A DNA stretch of 64,000 nt from Mactra quadrangularis (GCA_025267735.1 CM046307.1:53997395-54061394); one strand, 5' to 3'; shown: positions 1-12,800, counted from the stretch's first letter. A program made the numbers and translations. The notes: generated by a model from the sequence alone, not told the origin.

Positions 1-295
1 TAGTTGATGTTACCGTCAATAATAAAGTGTGTCTACATCAATCGATGATTGTTTAATTATTTAACGAGTCAACCCACGCAGGTCGACATTTGTTGCGTCC
101 AGAGAAAGGATGTACAACCACAATTGTTCGCACTGGAATTTGTAGCTGAATAGAGCACATGTCACATGGACAATATATGCCCCCGTATTTCTTGGTTATT
201 GTTAAACTTTCAAATTATCAATTGAAATGAAACCATGAGTCAATATATGGCGCTATTGGCAGTATTACAACCACGCATGGACCTCTTTGTCCACT
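1..295. other. AT-rich intergenic or intronic DNA
   Basis: No coding, RNA or repeat structure was recognised before the first SINE. Confidence 0.4.
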
Positions 296-520
296 AGACG
301 TGGCCTAGCGGTTACGACGTTTGACTGGTAATCCTTGGATAGCCAGCTCTGTGTTGGTTCGAATCCCATAAAAACCTACCCCGTTGTTTCCTTGTGCAAA
401 AAGACCTTATCCTACTACTTCAGTTCTGGCTGGATCAGGAAGCGGACTCGAAAGTGATTAATCTAAATTGTAAGAACTTTGTTTAAATAAATACTTAAAT
501 AAATTAGTATAAACTAAACA
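296..520 (+). repeat. tRNA-derived SINE, family B, near full length
   Basis: The head carries a pol III A box (TGGCCTAGCGGTTACGACG) and a B box (GGTTCGAATCC), the internal promoter of a tRNA gene. A non-tRNA body follows, containing CCGTTGTTTCC and AGGAAGCGGACTCGAAAG. Related copies lie at 1374-1493 (minus), 11080-11245, 35918-36094 (minus) and 62962-63080, which defines this as a dispersed family. The 3' boundary is set by comparison with the 62962 copy, where both run into AGTATAAACTAA. It is non-coding and would need a LINE partner to move. No clean target duplication was seen. Confidence 0.8.
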
Positions 521-1130
521 AGAAAACAATCTACCATGAATGAGAGCAAGTAATAAACAAAAGACGTAGCGGTGTTGCAATACATGAAAAACTTACATAA
601 GTTCCTCTAACCAAGGTGGCAATATGTCTTCAACTATATTTTTAGATGTAAAAGGTAGTGCTATACAACTAGTGCAATGACGTAAACATAATAAGAGTCA
701 TACATATGAACATAAAGCGCCCTCCAAAAAGTCTTAAACAAATGACAGTTTTCGGGGAAAAGGATCATACCCATGGCAAGTAATTCGAAGTGTAACAGAA
801 TGGTGATAAATGATTTAATTTTATTATCGAGCGTTGAATGTTTGAGCTTATACGGAAATACTTACTGCTGAAATATATCATTATTTCAATTAACTTGCAG
901 GTTACATTAAACGTTATATTAGTTATTCGAAATAGACTAAGTTCTAATACATGTACTAAATTGATTATTAATAAATACAATGTATTTATAATATATCTCC
1001 GACTGAACATGAAGTCAAGGAAGTAACACCAATCTGCATAGTTATTTTTTCAAGTTTAATAATATTCTCATGAGAAATCAAAACGTAAAACAAACCATAT
1101 GTTCCTTGTAGGTCATATGTATCGGCTAAT
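521..1130. other. AT-rich DNA, no gene seen
   Basis: Short overlapping open frames on both strands have no recognisable motif and match AT-rich non-coding sequence. Confidence 0.4.
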
Positions 1131-1181
1131 GGGAAATAACTCTATAGGTCTGAAGTATTACACTGGCAGGAGTTGTTTCCC
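1131..1181. repeat. short inverted repeat (GGGAAATAACTC type)
   Basis: GGGAAATAACTC at 1131-1142 is inverted at 1170-1181 as GAGTTGTTTCCC (one mismatch), separated by 27 bases. It could be a very small MITE or the joined ends of one. No target duplication was found, so the identity is tentative. Confidence 0.4.
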
Positions 1182-1373
1182 TTTAGTTAAATTGGAGCAG
1201 CGTCTGTCGCACAAACGTAGAGAATCAGTCAATCAAAAAGAACGATTTTGTACAGTTGCAAAATATTCTTGAGAGTTTATTATATTTTTCTACCTCGTTT
1301 TTGCAACAAATTCTAACAACTTAGATTAATCAATGTTAATTCCCCGAGTACTGAGCTAGTATGAAAAAAGGGC

Positions 1374-1493
1374 ATGCTCAAGGAAACAACGGGGTGGGTT
1401 TGGATGGGATTTGAACCAACACGGAGCTGGCTATCCAATTATTACATGTCCCATGTCGTGACCACTCACTCAGCCAAGCCAGCTCCTTGTTTT
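1374..1493 (-). repeat. tRNA-derived SINE, family B, 3'-truncated
   Basis: Read on the minus strand, a tRNA-like head (GGCTGAGTGAGTGGTCACGA, then GGTTCAAATCCCATCC) runs into the family body start CCCCGTTGTTTCCTTGAGC and then stops. Only the first half of the element is present. An open frame across it is accidental. Confidence 0.7.
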
Positions 1494-2014
1494 AGTACCA
1501 TCGGCGTCTCTATGTCTGTACTGACATACTGTAACATATTGAGACTGATTTGCTTATGATGATGAACAATTAATATTAATGTGTGAGTTAATTTGTAAGT
1601 CATTAATTAACTAATTAATTATTCAAAATCTCATTTATTTTACATTTAAAATGAAAACGCCAAGGCATGTCATAGATAAATGAACAAAGGATACCAGCAG
1701 CTCAAAGTACAAATAGGTAAAATCCACAAGGTTACCTTGGCCTTACTATCGAGCAAGGAATTATGGGTTTGATTTCAGAGGTTAATGTTGATCTCAGGGT
1801 GACCCGGGTCACGCGAGCCGTTTTGTTTTACAAAGTTTTATTTTACACGTCAAACTAAACACGTGCTTTAATATTGCTCTTTCGTACATATAGGCAATTT
1901 TGCCAAAAAGTGAACTACATTTTGTATAATTTGGACTCTAAAGTTAATCACCAATGATAAGCAACAGCAATGGATATATAAATTCAACTCATATAAGAAA
2001 TAGTTATGTTTAGT
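1494..2014. other. AT-rich DNA, no gene seen
   Basis: AT-rich sequence with no recognisable gene or repeat up to the target duplication of the next element. Confidence 0.35.
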
Positions 2015-2019
2015 ATAAT

Positions 2020-2311
2020 CAGGGGCGGATCCAGGATTTTTTATAGGGAAGGGGGGGTTGGTCCGAACTTTTTCTAGGAGGGAGTCCAAACTTTCGAATC
2101 ACAACCACATTATACACATTTTGCAGAATAATGAAACATTTTAAAAATGAAAACTACATAACCATTAAATCTATGTTAAGCACCGAGAAAAATTGCTTCA
2201 TGCTACTTAAAAATGACTTAAAGTTAAGAAATTCACTACTGGGCAGGTACATTTTTCAAATTCTAGGGGGGAGTCCGGACCCCCCTGACCCCCTCGCTAG
2301 ATCCACCTATG
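2020..2311 (+). mobile_element. non-autonomous DNA transposon, CAGGGGCGGATCC family, copy 1
   Basis: The ends are imperfect terminal inverted repeats: CAGGGGCGGATCC on the left and GATCCACCTATG on the right. The direct 5-bp duplication ATAAT (2015-2019 and 2312-2316) flanks it. G-rich and C-rich subterminal blocks enclose an AT-rich core of about 200 bases. Two related copies in this window (18829-19134 minus and 41643-41948) share the core and also have 5-bp duplications. The CAGGGG-type terminus resembles hAT elements, but 5 bp is short for typical hAT (8 bp), so superfamily assignment is inference. There is no transposase. Confidence 0.85.
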
Positions 2312-2316
2312 ATAAT

Positions 2317-2544
2317 CGAATATTGAAAGATTTTAACACCTAAATAAATAAAAATCCCTATAGCGTTGTTCATGAAACTTGATATAATTTAATCAAACAT
2401 ACATGCATGTATGCACGTGTCTAATTAGCAATATCAGAATATACACAGCTTAATCTCTTTGGTGTTGAGTTGTGAATTTATCTTTTATATTCCGCTCTGT
2501 ATACTTAGTTGGTTGCGAGTAATAATTCTTACTTAAGTCGTCAG
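2317..2544. other. AT-rich DNA, no gene seen
   Basis: AT-rich spacer between two MITEs with no other structure recognised. Confidence 0.35.
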
Positions 2545-2552
2545 CTCGATTC

Positions 2553-2804
2553 CACTGACACCAGAGCCCTTAAACTCGTTAAATACGCGAAAATAATAAT
2601 AATACGCTTTAATAATTATATTTTGTCAACGAAAACAATTAAAAAACGGTTACGTATATATTATCCTGTACGTATAATAACTATTTCATTATAATATTAT
2701 GTATAATGTAGTGTACATGTACACACGGGGACTATATATAGGAACGTACAATGTACGCATTACATGTATTTTATAGTCGTAAGTTATGGACTCTGGTGCC
2801 AGTG
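2553..2804. mobile_element. hAT-like MITE with 8-bp target duplication
   Basis: The terminal inverted repeat is CACTGACACCAGAGCCCTTA on the left and its near-complement on the right (revcomp CACTGGCACCAGAGTCCATA). The 8-bp direct repeat CTCGATTC lies at 2545-2552 and 2805-2812. The interior is very AT-rich and non-coding. An 8-bp duplication is the hallmark of hAT and related transposases, which would have to act in trans. Confidence 0.85.
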
Positions 2805-2812
2805 CTCGATTC

Positions 2813-4206
2813 TTTAATGAAGATGGTGCAAAATGAGCTTAGAACTGATCAATGCTTAGATCTAGAGGAATAATTCAGACCTTCATATAAAGTTCAATAA
2901 AGACAAACCCTTTGCTCTAAAAGTTTTCCCTCTTTTGCAAACTTGAACAATAACATCAGCTGACGTGATCATACTGACAATTATGATTTCTGATACTAAA
3001 GAGCTCGTATATTTGGTTTTGTAACGTGACTAAGTTTCCCAGGCTTCTAATTATGGCGCGAAAAGAAGAAATAGCGACAAATACTAATCAAGCACGAAAT
3101 CAAACGATGTTAAGAGAGATGCAAGAAAATAATGAGTCTGGATATCTTCAATAATGTTAGTGAATTTGTTTACAACGAAGAAATACTAGAGATGGATCCC
3201 CTAGTTTTAGTAAAAAAACAACTGTGGCGCTTTTCACAAAAAATCTTACGACGTAAGTCAAATGAAAACAAAATTCATTTATAATAAGGTCATTTGTTGG
3301 CCAACCTATTCCAATATTTTAATATAATGTAGAATATTGTATACCTTTTGAATATCATATCATAGTTATGTTCAGTATCTTTCTGACTTTGAACTGCAAA
3401 ATTACAAATTTGACTTACAATAACTTTTTCATAAGAGTTTTGAGAAAAGATGCGCAGTCTGAATTTGTTTTAGCTTTAATCAATTAGCTTGTGTTGCACA
3501 ACAGTCAACTTTCAACAGCACAACCTTTGTCCAACACTCTTGATATTGTGATAGTGTGTATTTGACAGTTGAAAAAAAGACATTACTTATTCACAACACA
3601 TAACTTGATTAATATTATATATGTTGATAAACAAATCTGGTTTTGAAATTTGCTCCGTCGACTCTTTGTTTTTTTCCAAGAGCAAATGTGAATCAGTTTT
3701 ATCTGCCTTGAGGCAGTTTTGTTCGAGGTCTCTAAAAGTGAACTTCACATTAGCGTAAATTACGTTAATGAAATATAAAAAACAACATCGTCGAAAAAAC
3801 CTGATCGATAACCATAACAAACAACATGTCGACTGTAAGGCCATTATACCATTTTAACCGTCAACCCTTCAAGTTGAGAAAAAACGTCATAATGAAATAT
3901 AATATTATAATCAGGTGAAATGTGATTAAAACGAATTTTGGCACCAGTATGAAATCCCTATTCGATCGTTAATGTTCATTATACCAGGAAGATTTTGTTT
4001 GCTTCTTCAAATGAGCCATTGTTTGTCATATTTTTCTCTTAATCGTTTTTATGGCGTGATAAATCATATCTAGTAATTCGATTTGATTTATTTCACTGGC
4101 AGATTGTGGAAGAGAGTATTGACAAAACTTTTTAAATTCTGTATCGTTTTCACTATACTCTTCACTGTTCATGATACCTGATCATAGTTATTGAGTTTCA
4201 GCACCT
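2813..4206. other. AT-rich DNA, no supported gene
   Basis: A 33-codon open frame (3054-3155) follows a reasonable start context but has no recognisable motif and no evident splice donor. Nothing else was recognised. Confidence 0.35.
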
Positions 4207-4565
4207 ATCGGAATCGACCAATATTCATTATCGGTAAAATTACCATTGCCATTACGGTCATCATCGGCATTTTCATTACCATCACTGACATCAATATCAT
4301 CATCGTCATCATTAACATTATCATCATCATTTTCATCATCATCATTATCATCATTTCCATCATTACTATCATCATCATCATCATCATCATTATTTTCATC
4401 ATAACTATTATCATCATCTGCTTCACCATTATTACAATTGTCGTTGTAATCACCTTAAATTCTCATTAACGTCAGTGCCATCATTTTATCATTAATACCA
4501 TTATCATTATCTTCGTCAGTATCATTGTCATCATCAACATCATCATCATTATCATCAAAATAACC
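4207..4565. repeat. TCA/ATC trinucleotide microsatellite, degenerate
   Basis: Long runs of TCA, ATT and ATC triplets, with interruptions, cover about 360 bases. The Ile/Ser-rich and Met-rich open frames on the two strands are translations of the microsatellite and not genes. Confidence 0.9.
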
Positions 4566-7500
4566 ATCATAAGTGTTACAATCAAACATATATCCTTACC
4601 CTTTTATTTTAACCGTTACAAAGTTACAAGAACAGTTTCTCACAATTTTTACAAGTTTTGATATTATTGTATTTATTTCTCAATTCTTGAATAATAAACC
4701 ATTCATGAAATAAGTTTGCTTTTCATAGTTAGTTTTCATCCTCTGTAACAATCGCCATTCTCTTTGTTTATAAATTCAAATTTAGATATCCACCAAGATA
4801 ATTGAAAATGCCTAAAACAATAAACATTATTCTTGCTTTTTTAGGGGAGGAATTTATAATTTTGACAAAATAAATAGAACAAATGGTTTTAAAATGGGTT
4901 GGTATTTTAGAATTTAAGATAATTATCACAGAAAACGTAATTATAAAGATCTGGCTTTTAACACAGAAACAAATATTGTATGAATATTGTGATTAGTAAA
5001 ATCTCTGTAGATTTGAGAAGGCAGGCAACCCATAGTTAATTGGATATAACACAAAGAAACTGTTGCCACGGTTTTGTCCCTGAAGTCCTGATATTATAAC
5101 AAAACATTTCACCAGCTGCGTAGAAAGATGGGAAACATTTATTTCTCTATATGCTACAATATGTTGATTAAAAATGACAACCAAAACTATCAAGGGACGA
5201 AATTTTACGACAAATGTTTCAAAAAGCGTACTGCACTTAATAAAAGCGATTGGCGTTCTGATAATTTACCATCGCGTCAAAACTGTATTTTGGTTGATAG
5301 TTGTCTTCTTTGACGTGTTATTATAAAATATCAATAGTTTCCTTAATCACCAACGCACGCTGCCTCTTAATTACTAGTACCATATCTTAGTTAATGAGTA
5401 TGTTGTTAACATCATGCGTTAAGAAAGTTAAGGAGAGAAACCATATCAAAATATGCTTTGGGCTTGACCCAATTAATGGATTATAAAATAGAATAATTTA
5501 GCTATAGTGCTATGGACGAATTAAAACGATGCTCTAGAAAGAACACCAGCCAATGCTATTAAAGCTCTGCTTCGAACATAATTATGTTACATGAAAACTT
5601 TAAAGTACTTTGAATATATATATTTATTTTATTGCGACGTATCTCAGATTGAATACTAAACGGTTAGGTTTACTTTTGTCATAATTTGAGTTCACTTTAA
5701 AAATAAAAGTCTACCAGCTTGAAAACAAAATAACAATGTGTCTTTTTATGGCACACGGAATACAAGTAAGAGAAACAGTTTAAATTTCTAAAATTCATAA
5801 TCGAGTTCCAATGGGAAATAGTGTAAATCTCAGATTTTTTGTTTTATTTAATTACAACAAACATAATTCTTTGCGATAATCTGGTTTCAGTTCACTATGG
5901 GAATTATATAGATAATATAATAGGTATTAAAATATAAAACATTTTTTTAATATGACATTAGTCTATATTAATATCAGACGGAATCTCACTGGAGATCATA
6001 TAGATATTCAAAACAAACGTTTTATAATTAAATAAATGTCATTCATTTCTTTACAATTTGAAATTTCAACAACAGTTTTTATAAGTGATTTGAAAACAAA
6101 TGAGCAAAACTAAAACGGTTATGACGGCGTTTACTTTATGTTAGTATTATACAAGTTAAAAAAATGTGAATTTTTAAAGAACTAAAACACGTGCTTGTTT
6201 GTAAGTTCATAATAATTGTTGTAGATCACGTGACTATAATCCCCGGACCTGTCTGCTATAGCTTTGTACACTTTTATACCATAAATATCCAGTCTTGAAA
6301 TCTTATAAACTCTTCATTGGTTGCCAGTAAAAGCAAGTATAACGTTTTAAATTTAAGTTTTAATACTTGTTTACAGAATTATCACTTAATTTAGCTTCTC
6401 AGCTATACAAACAAACAAATTACGATCCTCTGGTAGTGCTCAGTTAGCTGTTCCAAGAATTGGGACCATGATAGCCGATAGGTCAATTCGTGTTGTTGGA
6501 CCATAATGGTGGAGCACTCTTCCACATGACTTAAAATTCATATCAATAAAAGATAAATTCAAAACAATCTTAAAACATATTTATTCTCAAAATTTCATTT
6601 CTAAACATTAATGTTTTTAAACTAAGTTTTATTTGATTTAATGTGAACTCTACGTGATTTAATGTGAAGCGCAATCGAATAAATAGACTATATAACTTTT
6701 TGCGCTGTATCAATGGACTTTGATTTGATAAGTATCTAATCAAATTCTTCTTCATTCTCATCAAGTGTCAGCAAATGCCAACAATACATTTTGATGTATT
6801 TCAAGATGTATTTTTTTCATTTTTGCTTCTTAATTGTTGATAAAATTCTTCCATCTTTGATAAACGCACAACTGATACTGATACCACTAACCTCATTCAA
6901 AATTAGTCTTTGTCACAGACCCACGGGACGTTTAAATTCACGCTAGCGTTGTTTCGTGCTATGGGACACTCATGAACGTCCTAGTGTGACAGGGTTGAAA
7001 GAAATGTGTAAATCATGCGGGCAGTTGTTTATAAATATGCTTTAATCAATTATTGATAAAAAAGACTATGAATCATGCGTTTAAATTGTAAGTCTTCAAC
7101 GGTCCATTGATTTCAAAAGTACTCATTGCAATGATGCCGAGTGCCATCCCGCTGGGTCCTATTTCAATTTGCTGCTGAAGCGTATTATAGTCGTTCCGCG
7201 CTGTTACGATTAATAAATAACAAAATGTCCCATGAGGGAATACTATAAAAGGTAAAGTCATATTGGTTTACTAGTTTCTAGCATGCATCAATATTAGATT
7301 ATGAACGTGTAAATCATACTTGAAGCTTTGCATGACGCTTATACATGTGTCCTAGTGGAGTTAACCCAATTATTAGTGCGAATTCCAGCATCGAATAATT
7401 GTCTAAGATAGACAAAAAGTCTGTTTTACTAAAACATATCAACACAGAATTTTCTCGCAGGGTATGTACTACAATGTATATTAACTCCTATCTCATTTAA

Positions 7501-7940
7501 AGAAGCAGGATATCAATCTTGCTCTGCTGTTTTATACCACGAATCCTTCTTTATCGCCATCTCATAACAACAGCCATAATTATCTCAACAACAGCCATCT
7601 CCAAAATAACCGTCCTCTTTATCACTTTTGCTAAATATTGTGAACATTATTCTTAACAGTATTCAATTTTCAATAGTAGCCACATCACCTTATTTCAGCA
7701 GCTGAATAGTTGATGTGAAGAGTTGTCATAGCACAAACAAAAAATATCTTTTATATATTTTAGCGCCGTGCATTGTTCATTTTGTTTGAATAAAATTACT
7801 AAACCGCATATTGAAAATTTGGGACCGTTTACTAAACTTTATTTCGGGACAATCAATGATATTATTCATTTCTCAATACCGGAAGACAATTTCATTGGAC
7901 ATACAGGAATGGTAGAGCAAAATTGTATTGGTTATATGGT
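4566..7940. other. 3.4 kb AT-rich DNA, no gene seen
   Basis: Only short open frames without motifs. A 19-bp direct duplication (GTGATTTAATGTGAA core) lies near 6640-6670. Nothing further was recognised. Confidence 0.35.
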
Positions 7941-7944
7941 GGAC

Positions 7945-8536
7945 ACACCGGTTCTCGAACCTCTAAGGACTCAATGAGCCATTTCTAATTAATGCAACAA
8001 TTTTTTTAGAAAAATACATTAAAATCACACCTTTTAACTTATAGTCCACTTTTCTATCATATATTTGTTGATATTTTATATTTGCAACAAATCCAAATTC
8101 TTCCAGAAAAAACACGACCATTTTCTGAAAACTGTCATGGCGGCTAAAAATAGTTGACCTAATTTCGAACCTCTACCGTATTTGGCTATTTGTGAGGTAA
8201 TAATTAGCTGTCACATGACTTTATGAGCAGAAGACAGGAATGGCTACCTGCCATGTGCTTCTTTTGCAATAACATACTTTTAAACAATATTTGATGGATT
8301 GTACTGACAGAGCGGAAAATAGTAATAAGGATTTCCTGAAAAATATTCACCATCACAAAATATTCATTCTAATTACCTGTTTCTTCCGCATTATTCTCGT
8401 TTGACAGCTGTAGTTGGGTCTGTTGTTGACCAAACATTTGTGCACTCGAGTTGATGACGTCATACGCATTTACGTAGCAAAGTAAACAACATTTTTATGA
8501 AAGGTTCGAGATCAGGTGAGGTTCGAAAACAGGTGT
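7945..8536. mobile_element. possible MITE bounded by TTCGAACCTC inverted repeats
   Basis: ACACCGGTTCTCGAACCTC at 7945-7963 is inverted at 8518-8536 (revcomp ACACCTGTTTTCGAACCTC, two mismatches). A second inverted pair with the same TTCGAACCT core lies inside (near 8163-8175 and 8500-8510). The segment is AT-rich and non-coding. No target duplication is visible next to the repeats, so the true ends may lie elsewhere. Confidence 0.45.
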
Positions 8537-11079
8537 TTAGACAGCTGCGACAAAAAAATGTTTTACATGCTCTGCCCATATCTTAACAGCAAGTTTAATT
8601 TACATGCAGTAAAATTTCATGTGTAAGGTGAAATATCTCCTTTACGAAATTGCGTGGTATGGTCCTTATCCGTAATTTTTTTTCAGCCGCCAAACATGGC
8701 AAGGTCGATATATTTTTCCCACGCGCAACTCCCAACAAGCTTGGCAAGAACCAAACAAGTAGAGCCCGACACACAGAAACCGAGCATAGCGAGAGCTTAA
8801 CCCACAGACTCCCGAACATTATTTATAAGTATTGTTAACCAATGAATACAAATTGAAAACGAACATTAATATCACGTAACACATATGATCTCATAGTCAA
8901 AACTAAATATTTTAGACAGAATTATGTAACTCCAAAAGCTGCTGTCTAAGTTCGCATATTTCATAATTTCGAAAGAATTGATAGTTTTCTACGCAGATAA
9001 ACACTTTATGTCGTCAATAGCTGAGTGACTCCGAATGTTTCTTTTTATTAATCCATCGCACGCCTCCGTATTACAACGGACGTAGCCGAAGAATTCCGAC
9101 TGATATTTTATGTCTGTATGATTCACCTTAACAGGACTGGCATATGGAACGGTACATTATATCACAATCAAAAGACGACAATGGGAGGGTCCACCTGTCA
9201 CAGACCATCAAAATAATTAACCAAGTGAGGAATATTACACACTATAAAATAGCAATGAAAACAACATTAGTACGGAAGGACAGTGGGTGACGACATTTCT
9301 CACATTAAATGAAACTGGACCCAGAAACTATTTCTTGAATTAGCTCTTTATAGCACAGCTAGCTTTTAAGTCGAGCTGGAGTTTTGACTGTTTAATGAGA
9401 TTTTTAAATTACCAGAGGTTAAAGTTATTAACTTCACATCATTTGTTTTATTGTTAGTATTATGCTTGGATTCGACATTGAAATCATTTCTCATGGAGTA
9501 GAATGTTCCAAAACAACTCATGGTGGTCAAAGACTTCTTTGATATTTAAAGGGCATTTCAGACATATCAGGCTGTGCTAAATCCACCTAAAATTGGTAGA
9601 AATTAAAACTGACTAAATATGGACACCTTCCATTAGACGGCGCAGTAGAAAATTGAGCTAATAAATGAGTTTTATATTTAACACAAGTTTATGCCATGGA
9701 GTTTTCCATCTGTTGCACAGGCAGTTCAAACAAAGGTTTTTACATATTGTTACTGAAAAGCACAAAACATGGACTAAATCCTATTGTCCTTGTCAGTTCT
9801 TGTATTTTCATTGTAACGGTGAAAAAATGTTTTTACCGGATGGAAAACCTAAATATTTTAATTCCGGATATAGTTTATTACGCCAGTATTTGTGTAAATT
9901 TAACCAAAAGTCAAAGTATATATATACATGTATATATGTGAAATCCTATCTTATTACCCTCCCTGTCCTCTCATGGGTACCCAAACGCAGTGACCATCTG
10001 TTCGGTATAATTATGTTCAAAGTGTATGTTACTGTTAGTAATGCCTTATAACAATTTCAAGTCAACTTAGACCACTCTTAATGCAGTTTAACGTTTAGGA
10101 ATTGACTTGACGTCTAATTCTTTGAACAAACTGATACAGCATGCTTTTAATAAGTTTTCGCCAAAAAATCGAAAGTTCCGCTGTGAAAATTTCTGTTACG
10201 CTTATAGAAGAAAAGTACACGTGCGCCATTTATTCATGGAATCCAGCTGAGCTCTGTATTGACAAATTCATGATGTTTTTGTTGTTAACCAAAACTAAAT
10301 TACGCCATGTAACACTGACTCCACAATATGGCTTTACAGAAACTACATTGATTATGATTAGCTTTCACATTAATGACTGAAAGAAATGTTTAATGTTCTT
10401 TCGCTTTGACTGAATACTTTAAAGGTTGTTAATCAACCGTTAATATGTCATTTAATTCCCGTCCTACAGTTGTATGAAGCCGACTGTTTGCAAGAATGAA
10501 TGGGTATTCACATTGACCGCATGGGATGATAGTCATAAATAGAATCTAAACAGGACCACTATTCTTGGTTGCTAGCCATATTCTGAGACTGGTTAACGAC
10601 CAGGACACGTGTCACATTCATTTTATGAAGTTAATTTCCATAATTAACATACCCAGCTCTAATCTAGTTTTAAATTGAAATTATGGTAATCAGTCACAAT
10701 CTAGCCGTTAGAAATATGGTGTTCGTCCATAATAGTCCGCACGATAGCCTAGCGCTCTTGATCATACAACTTGGAACAACTCGCACTTAAGTTATTTCTC
10801 TTTTAAATAGCAACACAGAAATAATAGTACTATTTAATTCCTTAATGAACGTGATTAATGACTATAAACACTTGGTGATGTCATTGATTGATTATACCCT
10901 GCTAATTGGTATTGTCTAAGAAAAAGTACTAATAATAGTTTGATGTTTAATGTGATTGGTCTATAATGTTTTGGCTAGTGCTGTTCCTAATATGTTTATT
11001 ACCCCCTCCTTTTAAATGCCCCAAAATATGTTGAAGACATTTATTATGTATTAAAGTATCAAAATTATAATGCATATTA
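8537..11079. other. 2.5 kb AT-rich DNA, no gene seen
   Basis: The longest open frame (9665-10051, 128 codons) has no motif, no codon pattern that stands out and a second overlapping frame. I treat it as chance. No RNA gene or repeat was recognised. Confidence 0.35.
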
Positions 11080-11245
11080 AGATCTCTAGTGGTTACGACG
11101 CTGGACTAGTAATCATTGGATTGCCAACTCTCCGTTGGTTCGAATCCCATCCAAAACCTATCTCGTTGTTTCCTACTTAACTCAGTACTGGGGGACCAAG
11201 AAGCGAACTTGATATAAGTAAAACTTCTAGGTTCCACATGCAATG
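11080..11245 (+). repeat. tRNA-derived SINE, family B, diverged
   Basis: The A-box-like CTAGTGGTTACGACGCTGG and B box GGTTCGAATCCC are followed by the family body (CTCGTTGTTTCC, then ACCAAGAAGCGAACTTGATA). It is shorter and more diverged than the copy at 296-520. Confidence 0.7.
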
Positions 11246-11299
11246 TACACTTGTGGTAGATATTCTTTTCAAAAAACATCCCATCAATGATCAGTCAGA

Positions 11300-11640
11300 A
11301 TAACATTTAAGGTTTAAGGCAATCACATGGTCTACAGTGGAGTACGCTGCATCAATTTTGGATACATCTCAATACTACAATACTAGAACAAATCCTTGTA
11401 CAAGTACAGAGAATACCTACTAGATTCGTTTTCAACGACACCACAATCAAGATTATTAGATATTTTACGTAAATGATCCAGGAGTTTTAGAAGGAAAGAA
11501 ATAAATCTGGAAGACAACACAACAGGTTTCAATTTTTCTTCAACTTACACCATAAGCTTGTCGACACCCCAGCTACTACGTGCCTAATGTGTTATGACAA
11601 CAAAACTGGTGTAAGTAACAACTGTTGGAGCTTACCAGGA
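11300..11640 (+). pseudogene. decayed LINE reverse transcriptase C-terminal relic
   Basis: The conceptual translation, shared over several frames, resembles the C-terminal end of Jockey/CR1-type LINE reverse transcriptases. I can read VEYAASILD, then after a frame change ILEQILVQVQR..TRFVFND, then FFFNLHHKLVD. In intact relatives these correspond to the LEYAS.VWDP, LE.VQRRAARFV.NDY and FYKI.H.LVD blocks. Stops and frameshifts break the reading at several points, so it makes no protein. No 3' tail or target duplication was recognised. The family assignment rests on memory of these motifs and is moderate. Confidence 0.6.
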
Positions 11641-12230
11641 GCGCTGTAATGACTCTGCTATTCAGAGAATTTACTGCTTAAGAACATTCAAATTGGAGGA
11701 ATCGGGCCTGTTTAAGGATCGCTGTTTGTTTCAGACTATAGTCAACACGATGAACAATGTAAGCGTCAGCAAACACACCCACTCCACAACAATTCAATAA
11801 CAACCCAAATAGTCAAACTTTTTTTCGGCTAAAGTGGTTACTTGATCAAAGTAAAAATGCTCTGTGTAGCCCACAAGTGGCGACAACGTTATAATGCAAT
11901 TACGGAAAATTTCTATTCTTGATGAAATCGGTCGTTTTTGAAAGTTCTTTTTTACACTTTAGCAATGTGGTAACCGTGGGTGTTTTCTATAGGGGTTACG
12001 CCTACTGGCTATTATCTTAATAAAGTCTCACAAGTTTTTACAAGTTTTTACAAGTCAACACCAGTATTACATTTGACAACTTTCTCTCTTGTGTCCAACA
12101 CTTAATTTGTGAAATTGTTGCTCTTGTCTCAAATGTTGGCTAGACTTTGTTTTGTTTCTGCCGGTGGCGAGTTTATTCAATAAAGTATTTTTACAGTCGC
12201 GCGACAGAGGGATGTAAAGATCACTTTCAG
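11641..12230. other. AT-rich DNA, possible LINE debris
   Basis: Sequence immediately 3' of the LINE relic, up to about 11770, may still belong to it. The remainder shows no gene. Confidence 0.3.
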
Positions 12231-12445
12231 GCATTTCCAAGTAATTTCAATCTTTGAGAATGTTTCAGTAATTTCAATCTTAGTGAATGTTCAAGTAATC
12301 TCAATCTTAGTGCATTTTCAAGTAATTTCAATCCTAGACACTAGTAGATTTTTAAGAAATTTTAATCTTAGTAAATTTTCGAGTAAATTTGATTCGAGTG
12401 CATGTTCAAGTAATTTCAATCTTAGTTAATGTTCAAGTAATTTTA
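12231..12445 (+). repeat. 27-bp minisatellite, about 8 units
   Basis: The core AAGTAATTTCAATCTTAGTG recurs with its G at 12241, 12268, 12295, 12322, 12356, 12383, 12410 and 12437. The spacing is exactly 27 bases apart from one 34-base step (27 plus 7). Units are diverged by a few substitutions each. It ends about 100 bases upstream of a SINE. Confidence 0.85.
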
Positions 12446-12541
12446 CTAAAGATATGAAATTTTATTGCTGTCAACCAATGCATGCAAAACCTGACTCGGA
12501 TGAGTCTGATTACATGTACTAGTCCAGCGTTGAAATCAGAC

Positions 12542-12800
12542 GCCCGGCTAGCTCAGATGGTAGCACGCAATTTTACTGATCGAGTGGTCGAGGGTTCGAT
12601 TTCCGGGTGGGGCATACTTTCGTGGAGTTTGGTCATGAAATTATTTATACGGCCATTCTCCCTCCTACCAATGATTTTAAATTATGTAGGGCAGTTGTCA
12701 GTCGCTGACGAAAGTATGTGCTTAGTAGTTTGTTAACAGCTAAATCCAGAGATTTAGCCTTTCCAGAAGCAGTGAATAGGTTGACTTACCGCCGTTATAT
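12542..12800 (+). repeat. tRNA-derived SINE, family C
   Basis: The tRNA-like head has a good A box (TAGCTCAGATGGTAG) and B box (GGTTCGATTTC) flanked by GCCCGGC and a GGGTGGGGC-type acceptor remnant. The anticodon arm does not fold as a normal tRNA, and a non-tRNA body of about 180 bases follows, ending near CTTACCGCCGTTATATGACC. The open frame over it is accidental. The 3' end is approximate. Confidence 0.7.

Noticed and set aside
3054..3155. 33-codon frame starting ATGGCGCGAAAAG as a small gene or exon
   Set aside because: Good start context, but no motif, no splice donor and an early stop.
4191..4469. Ile-rich and Met-rich frames on both strands as membrane proteins
   Set aside because: They are direct translations of the TCA/ATC microsatellite.
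9665..10051. 128-codon frame, the longest in the window
   Set aside because: No domain, no promoter or splice context, a second overlapping frame of similar length, and residue composition like other AT-rich chance frames.
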